Positions 9,388 to 16,052 of a DNA stretch of 64,000 nucleotides are shown in pieces (position 1 is the first letter of the stretch; every line of letters starts with the position of its first letter). Below the pieces are notes generated by a model, which did no database searches, was not told where the DNA came from, and saw only the letters and a list, made by a program, of their open reading frames with translations. A program made the translations under genes and the position numbers. The stretch spans positions 248,001 to 312,000 of the forward strand of contig WGNV01000002.1 in the NCBI GenBank assembly GCA_016124375.1. The letters are read 5' to 3'. The DNA comes from Tepidisphaera sp. (GTDB taxonomy: Bacteria; Planctomycetota; Phycisphaerae; Phycisphaerales; UBA1924).

Positions 9388-9554
9388 TCCTTCCGCACCT
9401 TCAGTTCACCATCTGGGAATCTCAAAGTACCCGTCACAAAAATCCGTGAAACCCGCGAAGGCGCTTCCCGACCAAAGGTCCCGACGCTGGCGTGCTGGAC
9501 ATGGGGCGTATCCCGTGCCACGCCGCGGCGGGGCTTTAGCCGCAGGAGTTTCTT

Positions 9555-10547
9555 ATGTGCTTCGTCAAGCATGTCGTCCGCTATGGGGTGATCGCGGCCC
9601 TCGTGGGCGGAACCGCCGCCCTCGTGGCCGGTCCCGAACGCGTCCACGCGCTCATCACCCAAACCCGTCAACACGTGAACTCCGCCATCGACGCGCAGAT
9701 CGACGACCCCGTCGCCCTGCGCAGCCAGATGCGCGAGCTCGCCGGCACGTATCCCGAGCGCATCGCCTCGGTGCAGCGTGACCTGGCCGAACTGCGCAGC
9801 CAGCAGGCCCAGTTGCGCCAGGAAGCCGTCGTCTCCGATCGCGTCGTCGCACTCGCCAACGCCGACCTGGACCAGATGAAAGGCCTGCTCGACAAGGCCC
9901 AGACCACACAAACCAGCCTCGCCAGCGGCAACCAGGCCGCCATCGTGCGCGTCGTCTTCAACAACGAATCCATGGACGTCACCGGCGCGTACAACAAGGC
10001 CCGCCAGATCCAGCAGGTCCGCGACGCCTACACCACGCGCGGCAACGACATCCAGCGCGACCTGGGCTACCTCACCCAGCAGGAAGAACGCCTGACCAAA
10101 CTGGAAACCCAGCTGCAGCAGGAAAACGCCGACTTCCAGGCCCAACTGTGGCAGATGGACCGCCAGTGCGATTCGATCGCCCGCAACGACCGCCTGATCT
10201 CGATGATGGAGAAGCGGCAGAAGACGATCGATGACCAGAGCCGCTACGGGGCCAACAGCCTCGAGCAACTCTCGAGCCGCTTCGCCGACATCCGCGCCAA
10301 GCAGGAGGCCCGCCTGCAGACCCTGGGCACCGGCACCACCATCACCAACTACGAAGACCGCGCCAAGGTCGAGCTCGACGCGCAGCGGGCCTACACCCCC
10401 GACGTGTTCAGCAAGCCCGTCGCCCCGGTGCGGCCCAGCGTGATCGAGATCACCCCCGACTCGCCGGCCCCCGTGGCCGCGCCCGCCCACGGCACCTCCG
10501 TGCAGGCCGGCGGAACCTCGGGTTCGCTCGCGTCCACCTCCCACTAA
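9555..10547 (+). CDS. Coiled-coil membrane-anchored protein of unknown function
   Basis: This 330-aa protein begins with a hydrophobic segment (about 9-25), followed by QTRQHVNSAIDAQIDDPVAL. Most of the rest, about residues 60-265, is helical with heptad-like spacing of Leu and many Gln, Glu and Arg residues, which suggests a long coiled coil. The tail is rich in Pro, Ala, Ser and Gly. AGGAG lies six bases before ATG at 9555. It is a single-gene unit: a strong terminator follows, and the sigma-factor/kinase pair is divergent. I do not recognise a named family. An envelope-spanning or stress-related role is inference from the anchor and coiled coil. Confidence 0.75.
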   Translation: MCFVKHVVRYGVIAALVGGTAALVAGPERVHALITQTRQHVNSAIDAQIDDPVALRSQMRELAGTYPERIASVQRDLAELRSQQAQLRQEAVVSDRVVALANADLDQMKGLLDKAQTTQTSLASGNQAAIVRVVFNNESMDVTGAYNKARQIQQVRDAYTTRGNDIQRDLGYLTQQEERLTKLETQLQQENADFQAQLWQMDRQCDSIARNDRLISMMEKRQKTIDDQSRYGANSLEQLSSRFADIRAKQEARLQTLGTGTTITNYEDRAKVELDAQRAYTPDVFSKPVAPVRPSVIEITPDSPAPVAAPAHGTSVQAGGTSGSLASTSH

Positions 10548-10580
10548 CGGAACTCGAACAGTCGAACTCTGACCGCGTTC

Positions 10581-10623
10581 GCCGCCGGCGGAACTCCTCG
10601 GGAGCGCCGGCGGCTTTTCGTTC
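10581..10623 (+). terminator. Intrinsic terminator
   Basis: GCCGCCGGCG at 10581-10590 pairs perfectly with CGCCGGCGGC at 10605-10614 (10-bp stem, 14-nt loop) and is followed by TTTT. It lies 33 nt after the stop of the coiled-coil gene and insulates it from mreB. Confidence 0.85.
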
Positions 10624-10773
10624 TCCTGGCGGCTTCCTGTCGCAATCGGGCGCAGGATCCCGCAACCGCTGGCGTGGTCCGCTAAGATGAGCCGATAATT
10701 CGTGGGAGGCCGCGGCTTGCGTGCGGCCCCGATGGAGCAAGGAATCCCCATCCGGGGGGCAAGGAATCGCCGC

Positions 10774-11823
10774 GTGCTGCTGGATCGGCTCTTGGGATTG
10801 TTCAGCGTTGACATGGGCATCGACCTGGGGACGTGCAACACCCTGGTGTCGGTCCGCGGGCAGGGGATCGTGCTCAACGAACCCAGCGTGGTCGCCGTGC
10901 GCAAGGGCACCAATCAGGTTCTCAAGAACGGCGAGGCCGTCGGCTGGGTCGCCAAAGAAATGCTCGGCAAGACGCCCGGCTCGATCACCGCGGTGCGGCC
11001 TCTGAAGGACGGCGTCATCTCCGACTTCGAGATCACCGAGGCCATGCTCGGCTACTTCATCCGCAAGGTGAACGGGCGCAGCAAAATCTTCGGGCCGCGG
11101 GTTGTCATCAGTGTGCCCAGCGGCATCACCGCCGTCGAGAAGCGCGCGGTGTTTGATTCGGCGGATCGGGCCGGCGCCCGCAGCACATACTTGATTGAGG
11201 AACCGATCGCCGCGGCCATCGGCGCGGGGCTGCCTTTCGCCGAGCCCACCGCCTCGATGATCATCGATATCGGGGGCGGCACCACCGAAGTCGCCATCAT
11301 GAGCCTGGCCGACATCGCCACCTGCGAAAGCGTGCGAATCGCCGGCGACGACATGGACGAAGCGATCATCAATCACATGAAGCGCACGTACAACATGATG
11401 ATCGGCGAGCAGACCGCCGAGCGCATCAAGATCGACATCGGCTCGGCCTTCGCCATCGGCCCCGAGCAGACCATGGAAGTCCGCGGGCGCGACATGATCA
11501 GCGGCTTGCCCCGCAAGACCGTCATCACCAGCGAAGAGATCCGCGAGGCGCTGCAGGAGCCTGTGCAGGGGATCACCGAGGCGGTGACGCGGACCCTCGA
11601 AAAGGCCGAGCCCGAACTGGCCGCCGACCTCGTCGAGAACGGCATCACCATGGCCGGGGGCGGGTCGCTCTTGCGTGGCCTGACCAACGTCATCCAAAAA
11701 GCCACGGGCCTGGAGACGCGCCTGGCCGAGGACCCGCTGACCTGCGTCGCCCGCGGCACGTGCATTTATCTTGAACATCTCGAAGAGTGGAAGAGCACCC
11801 TCGAGAACGACATGAACTCCTAG
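10774..11823 (+). CDS. mreB: Rod-shape-determining actin homologue
   Basis: MreB polymerises under the inner membrane and guides lateral wall synthesis. From GTG at 10774 the protein has 349 residues, the usual length. AAGGA at 10761-10765 lies eight bases upstream, which decides the start; ATG at 10732 and GTG at 10702 are in frame but lack a ribosome site and would give an atypical N-terminus. Motifs seen are phosphate 1 MGIDLGTCNTLV, the conserved GQGIVLNEPSVVAVRKGT, the connect/phosphate 2 region IIDIGGGTTEVA and the adenosine motif MAGGGSLLRG. It heads the mreBCD group. A hairpin with a T-run separates it from mreC, so mreC and mreD may be expressed at a lower level by read-through. Confidence 0.96.
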   Translation: MLLDRLLGLFSVDMGIDLGTCNTLVSVRGQGIVLNEPSVVAVRKGTNQVLKNGEAVGWVAKEMLGKTPGSITAVRPLKDGVISDFEITEAMLGYFIRKVNGRSKIFGPRVVISVPSGITAVEKRAVFDSADRAGARSTYLIEEPIAAAIGAGLPFAEPTASMIIDIGGGTTEVAIMSLADIATCESVRIAGDDMDEAIINHMKRTYNMMIGEQTAERIKIDIGSAFAIGPEQTMEVRGRDMISGLPRKTVITSEEIREALQEPVQGITEAVTRTLEKAEPELAADLVENGITMAGGGSLLRGLTNVIQKATGLETRLAEDPLTCVARGTCIYLEHLEEWKSTLENDMNS

Positions 11824-11824
11824 C

Positions 11825-11854
11825 CCGGCGCTCGTTCGCGCCGGCGGCTTTTTT
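11825..11854 (+). terminator. Terminator or attenuator between mreB and mreC
   Basis: CCGGCGC at 11825-11831 pairs with GCGCCGG at 11838-11844, followed after four bases by six T residues (11849-11854). It lies in the 48-nt gap between mreB and mreC, so partial termination could set a high MreB to MreCD ratio. Confidence 0.7.
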
Positions 11855-11871
11855 CTTCGCAACGACCCCGC

Positions 11872-12747
11872 ATGCAGACACCACTCATCCAGCGAGTGCT
11901 TCCGGTGATCATCGGCGTGCTGGTGGTGTTCGCGCTCGTCGTACCCGCGCGGGTGCAGGGGTGGGCGGCCTCCATCGGCAACGCCGTCACCGTGCTCTCG
12001 GCGCCGGTCAGCGGGCCGGTGCTGCGCCTGGCGAACATGCTGGGCCCGAATCGCAGCCGTGCGAGCGACGACGGCATGCGCGTGCTGGAAGAAGAGAACG
12101 AACGGATCAAGCACGAGTTCCTGGCGCTGCAGCAGGAGAACGACCGGCTGCGCCAGGTCATCCGCGATCTGCAGAGCGGGCTGGCCCTGGCAGACAACCT
12201 GCCCGTCCGGTTGCTGGAAGCGCCGGTGGTCGGCACCGGCAGCGACCCCGACACGGGCATGCTGACCATCAAGGCCGGCAGCGCCCAGGGCGTGAACACC
12301 GATGCCGTGGGGCTGGCCCCGGGCCTGCAGTTGATGGGTCGCGTGGTCGCGGTGTCGGAGCGCACCTGCACGCTGCGCCTCATCACCTCCAAGGGTGGCG
12401 AAGCGCTGACGGCGATGGTGATGCTTCGCGACAATGTCCCCGACGGACTGACCTGCACGCTCACGCCGGTGGGTGACGGCTCGCTCAAGGGGCCTGTGAG
12501 CGACCGGCGCGACCCGAACACCAACTCGCCCATCGAGCCCCAGCCCGGCCAGACTGTCCGCCTCGATGACCCGCGCTGGCCAAGGGCGTCGCGCATGCTC
12601 AAGCTGGGCGTGGTCGAGAGCGTCGAGCCCAACCCCAACCAGCCCCTGCGCCGGATCATCACCGTGCGCCCCACCGTGCTTGACCTGGAGCGCGTGAGCG
12701 ACGTGATGCTCTGCACCCCCACCGAGCCCAGCGGGGGCAAGCCATGA
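11872..12747 (+). CDS. mreC: Rod-shape-determining protein MreC
   Basis: The protein is 291 aa. It has one N-terminal membrane segment (about 9-27) and a coiled coil (about 70-105, VLEEENERIKHEF and QENDRLRQVI). Two beta-barrel lobes follow, with the family pattern APVVGTGSDPDTGMLTIKAG and GLQLMGRVVAVSERTCTLRL. MreC dimers in the periplasm link MreB and MreD to PBP2/RodA. Its stop overlaps the mreD start (ATGA, 12744-12747), so the two are translationally coupled. An insertion rich in Pro, Asp and Asn (about 205-228) is not typical. Confidence 0.93.
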   Translation: MQTPLIQRVLPVIIGVLVVFALVVPARVQGWAASIGNAVTVLSAPVSGPVLRLANMLGPNRSRASDDGMRVLEEENERIKHEFLALQQENDRLRQVIRDLQSGLALADNLPVRLLEAPVVGTGSDPDTGMLTIKAGSAQGVNTDAVGLAPGLQLMGRVVAVSERTCTLRLITSKGGEALTAMVMLRDNVPDGLTCTLTPVGDGSLKGPVSDRRDPNTNSPIEPQPGQTVRLDDPRWPRASRMLKLGVVESVEPNPNQPLRRIITVRPTVLDLERVSDVMLCTPTEPSGGKP

Positions 12748-13316
12748 AAGCCGTCACGTTCGCGCTGCTGGCATGGGTCTTTCTGGGCCTTGAGCTTGGC
12801 CTCAAGGCGGCCCTGGGCTTCGGCCAGACCAGCGTGGCGCCGAGCTTCGTCTTCGTGCTGCTGACGTTCATCGCGATGGCGGCGACCCCCAAGCAGACGG
12901 CCTGGTCGGCGATCATCCTGGGCGTGCTGATGGACGTGACGAATCAGTTCTACCTCAAGGGACGCTTGCAGCCCGCGGTCGTCATCGGTCCCAACGCGGT
13001 GTCGTACCTGGTGGCGTCGCAACTGGTCCTGACGCTGCGGGGCGTGATGATCCGGCGCAACCCGTTCACGCTGGGGTTTCTGGCGTTCGTCGGCTCGCTG
13101 GTGGCCAGCGTGGTGTTCGTGGGCATCTTCTCGCTGCGAACGCTGGTGGACGACCGGGTGTGGCAGACGAGCCATGAGTTGTGGACCGGCGTCAAGAGCT
13201 CGCTCTATACCGGGGTCGCGGCGGTGCCGCTGTCGCTGGTGCTGATGCCGCTGGGGCCGCTGCTGGGAATGCCCGGAGCGCAAACCCGACGCTTTGCAAG
13301 GCCGCCCCAAAGTTAG
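12744..13316 (+). CDS. mreD: Rod-shape-determining membrane protein MreD
   Basis: This 190-aa hydrophobic protein has about five or six membrane segments. Its start overlaps the end of mreC. Position and hydropathy identify it more than sequence, since MreD is poorly conserved; FVFVLLTFIAMAATPKQTAW and GVLMDVTNQFYLKG fit the family pattern. It is the integral partner of MreC in the elongasome. The basic C-terminal tail is short. The operon ends here, facing the convergent antiporter gene 46 nt away. Confidence 0.88.
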   Translation: MKAVTFALLAWVFLGLELGLKAALGFGQTSVAPSFVFVLLTFIAMAATPKQTAWSAIILGVLMDVTNQFYLKGRLQPAVVIGPNAVSYLVASQLVLTLRGVMIRRNPFTLGFLAFVGSLVASVVFVGIFSLRTLVDDRVWQTSHELWTGVKSSLYTGVAAVPLSLVLMPLGPLLGMPGAQTRRFARPPQS

Positions 13317-13362
13317 GTGGAACGTGCATGATCGCGTTACGCCGGGCTGGATGGCGACGGGT

Positions 13363-14622
13363 TTACTTCCCGACCTGCGAGATGGTTCTTGCACCGGACC
13401 GAAAGAGCCGAAACAGGGGCGAAGCGATCAGCGTCGTCACAATGGCGACGACGACCAGAATCGAGTACAAGGTCGGCGTGATGACCTTGCGCTCCAGGGC
13501 GATGTTGAGCAGGATCAACTCCATGAGCCCACGGGCGTTCATCAGCGCCCCGATGCAAAGGGACTCCCGAAGCGTGCTGCCCGCGAGCCTGGCCGCGGCT
13601 GAGCAGCCGATGAGCTTGCCCGCACAGGCCGCGAGCAGGAGCACCAGCGTGACGCCGAGCGCGCTGCCGGACGCGAGCACGCTGATGCTGGTGTTCAGGC
13701 CTGAGTAAACGAAGAACATGGGCAGCAGCAACGCGGTCGTGAGCGGTTCGATGATCGCGAGCAGGCGGGGCGCCACGCGGCGGCGCGGGAGGCACACGCC
13801 CAGGGCGAAGGCGCCGAAGATCGAGTAGATGCCGATCGTGTCGGTGACAAAGCAGGTGAGCGCCAACCCCACGAGCACGCCGGACAACCATCCGGCGGGC
13901 AAGGGCTCGCCCTCGCGCAGTCGAGGCTCCATCGGGCGTAGGGCGGGCCGGACGAGCCCGAGCATGAGGAACACGAAGGCAACCGAGGCGCCAAGGGTGA
14001 TGCCCGCGATGCCCCAGTCACTCTTGAGGCTGGCGACGACGATGGCGAGAAAGCACCAGGCCATCAGGTCATCGAGCGCTCCGGCGGAAATCGCGACCGT
14101 GCCCATCTGTGTACCCGCAAGGCCGTTTTCGCGGATGATCCGTGCCAGCATGGGGAACGCGGTGATCGAAAGTGCCGCGGCGAGGAAGATCCCGGCGTGC
14201 CAGGTGCCGACGTGGGGCTCGAAGAGCCCGGCCCGCCCGCGCACCCAGTTGACGGCGAAGATCGCCAGGATGAAGGGCGTGAACACCCCAGCGAGGGAAA
14301 CGGACAGGGCCTGCCGCCGATGCTTCATAAAGACGTCGGTGCTGAAGTCCAACCCGACGCAAAGCATGTACAAGGCCAGGCCGATCTGGGCCAGAACGCC
14401 CACCACGCTGACGATCTGGGCCGGGAACAGGTACGCGTGGACGTTGGGCAGCGCCCACCCCAGCAACGAAGGCCCCAGCACGACGCCCGAGATCATCTCC
14501 ATGACGACGCGGGGCTGTCCGATCAGGCGGCCGATGATGGCGGCGCCATGGCACGTCGCCAGAACCACAGCGAGCGCGGCGAAGATGCGCACGGAGAGTT
14601 CAAAGTTGCTCAAGGCACCCAC
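13363..14622 (-). CDS. Cation:proton antiporter, CPA2/Kef-like
   Basis: The protein has 419 aa with about 12 membrane segments. Conserved features of Na+(K+)/H+ exchangers are present: GQPRVVMEMISGVVLGPSLLG in the first helices, SITAFPMLARII, and the ion-binding aspartate pair AGALDDLMAW in the middle. Both aspartates are present, as in electrogenic exchangers. GTG at 14622 is supported by GAGGAG eight bases upstream. There is no C-terminal RCK/TrkA_N regulatory domain. The likely role is pH or cation homeostasis at the inner membrane; the ion specificity cannot be read from sequence. Confidence 0.9.
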   Translation of the reverse strand: MGALSNFELSVRIFAALAVVLATCHGAAIIGRLIGQPRVVMEMISGVVLGPSLLGWALPNVHAYLFPAQIVSVVGVLAQIGLALYMLCVGLDFSTDVFMKHRRQALSVSLAGVFTPFILAIFAVNWVRGRAGLFEPHVGTWHAGIFLAAALSITAFPMLARIIRENGLAGTQMGTVAISAGALDDLMAWCFLAIVVASLKSDWGIAGITLGASVAFVFLMLGLVRPALRPMEPRLREGEPLPAGWLSGVLVGLALTCFVTDTIGIYSIFGAFALGVCLPRRRVAPRLLAIIEPLTTALLLPMFFVYSGLNTSISVLASGSALGVTLVLLLAACAGKLIGCSAAARLAGSTLRESLCIGALMNARGLMELILLNIALERKVITPTLYSILVVVAIVTTLIASPLFRLFRSGARTISQVGK

Positions 14623-14732
14623 ACACGAAGCTCCTCGGGACGGTCTAGGGGGTTGGCGGCCGCGCAGCCTAGCGGCTTTTGGCGTTTCTGCACAGCCTCG
14701 GTCCGCCGGCCCGATCGCGTTACACTACGCGG

Positions 14733-16046
14733 ATGCTGCGTCCAGTAATCTTTGATGACGGCAAGGGAATGCTCCAGGCCCTGACCGATTTGCGTCCGGC
14801 GTACGCCATACGGACCGGGTGCCTGACCACGATCGAGCGCCTTACGCGACACTTCGGGGTCCGGCCGGTGGCGCTTTGGGTTCCGGATGAGCTCCGAGAA
14901 ATCGCGAGGCTGCGCGCGTCGGACCCGGTTAACCCGGACCACTTGGGCAGCGGTCCGGTGACCTTGATCAACGGACGATGCGCGCTTCCGATCCCGGGAA
15001 TCGCGGACCTGCCCTTGGGCACGTGGTTCATCGAGGAGGGCTCCGGAGATATCGTGGCGGGTTGCTGCGATGGAGCGAGCGCGATGGCGTTCCTTTCGGG
15101 CCGGCGCCCGCCTGTGGGTGACAAGCGAGTCGTGCCCGCGCCGGCGCTTTTGAGTCGCCCGTGGCACGTGCGGAGTTTTCGCGATCGGGCGATGCGGCTG
15201 GATCTCGAGCTGCTGCTGCGACCGGCCGACCCGGCGCGCGACGGGGTGGGCAGCGACGACTTGTTCGAAGGACCCAGCGAAGGGATGCCCCCGGACGCGG
15301 CCACGCCCAAGGCGCTTGTGATCCCCGGGCACGCGGTGTCGATCGACCCGAGCGCCAAGGTGTATCCGGGCGCAGTGCTGGACGCCGAGGGGGGCCCGAT
15401 CGTCATCGGGCGCGACGCGATTGTGCGGCCCGGGGCGATGCTCATCGGGCCGTGTTACGTGGGCACCGGCTCGACGGTGCTTGAACGCGCGACGATCCGC
15501 CCGTTCACAGCGATCGGCTCGCACTGCAAGGTGAACGGCGAAGTGGGCGGGACGATCTTTCAGGGCTACTCGAACAAAGCCCACGACGGGTACCTGGGCG
15601 ACGCGTATGTGGGCGAGTGGGTGAACCTGGGCGCGGGCACGACGGTGTCCAACTTGTTGAACACCTATGGCGAAGTGGTGAGCAAGGCGGCGCCGGGGGC
15701 GGGGAACGAACGCACGGGCGAGATGTTCCTGGGGCCGGTGATCGGCGATCACGTGAAGACGGCAATCAACACGCGGATCATGACCGGCAGCGTGCTCGCG
15801 ACCGGGGGCATGTTCGCGACGACGGCGCCGGTGAGCGGCGCGACGGGGCGATTCGTGTGGCGCACCGACGCGGGCGAGCAGACGTTCCGCGCCAGCAAGT
15901 TCATCGACACGGCGCGGACGGTGATGGCCAGGCGGCGGGTGGAGATGCACGAGGCGTACGCGCGACGGCTCGAAGCGTTGCACGCGGCAAGCACGACCCC
16001 CACCCCCCCAACGACCAACTCGGGCACCTCGCCCGGAGGGCGATGA
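14733..16046 (+). CDS. GlmU-like sugar-phosphate nucleotidyltransferase/acyltransferase
   Basis: This 437-aa protein starts at MLRPVIFDDGKGML (ATG 14733). The N-terminal half resembles the diverged nucleotidyltransferase-like domain of the putative sugar nucleotidyltransferase family (FDDG, then RPAYAIRTG). The C-terminal half is a left-handed beta-helix of hexapeptide repeats: AKVYPGAVLDAEGGPIVIG, IVRPGAMLIGPCYVG and EWVNLGAGTTVSNL. Conserved residues TIFQGYSNKAHDGYLGDAYVG match GlmU-like helices. Canonical GlmU's N-terminal GxGxRM motif is missing, so it is unlikely to be the classic bifunctional GlmU. The substrate is unknown. It ends six bases before polA. Confidence 0.82.
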   Translation: MLRPVIFDDGKGMLQALTDLRPAYAIRTGCLTTIERLTRHFGVRPVALWVPDELREIARLRASDPVNPDHLGSGPVTLINGRCALPIPGIADLPLGTWFIEEGSGDIVAGCCDGASAMAFLSGRRPPVGDKRVVPAPALLSRPWHVRSFRDRAMRLDLELLLRPADPARDGVGSDDLFEGPSEGMPPDAATPKALVIPGHAVSIDPSAKVYPGAVLDAEGGPIVIGRDAIVRPGAMLIGPCYVGTGSTVLERATIRPFTAIGSHCKVNGEVGGTIFQGYSNKAHDGYLGDAYVGEWVNLGAGTTVSNLLNTYGEVVSKAAPGAGNERTGEMFLGPVIGDHVKTAINTRIMTGSVLATGGMFATTAPVSGATGRFVWRTDAGEQTFRASKFIDTARTVMARRRVEMHEAYARRLEALHAASTTPTPPTTNSGTSPGGR

Positions 16047-16052
16047 TCGCCC

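Larger units (their letters stand above)
9180..9554. other. 375-nt divergent intergenic region with two hairpin repeats
   Basis: The region separates the sigma-factor gene (-) from the coiled-coil protein gene (+) and must hold both promoters, though I cannot assign boxes with confidence. It contains a hairpin at 9309-9334 with loop GAGTCTTCGA. It also contains a reverse-orientation member of the GGA-loop hairpin family at 9365-9387. The 37 nt at 9358-9394 are an exact reverse complement of 21198-21234. No gene is supported. Confidence 0.7.

Noticed and set aside
9258..10913. 551-codon minus-strand frame over the coiled-coil gene
   Set aside because: It runs through the 10581-10623 terminator and the mreB leader and has no recognisable domain. 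The plus-strand gene has a good ribosome site.
16038..16052. Palindrome GGGCGATGATCGCCC just before the polA ATG
   Set aside because: A one-base centre cannot form a hairpin, and the sequence overlaps the end of the upstream coding region; probably chance.
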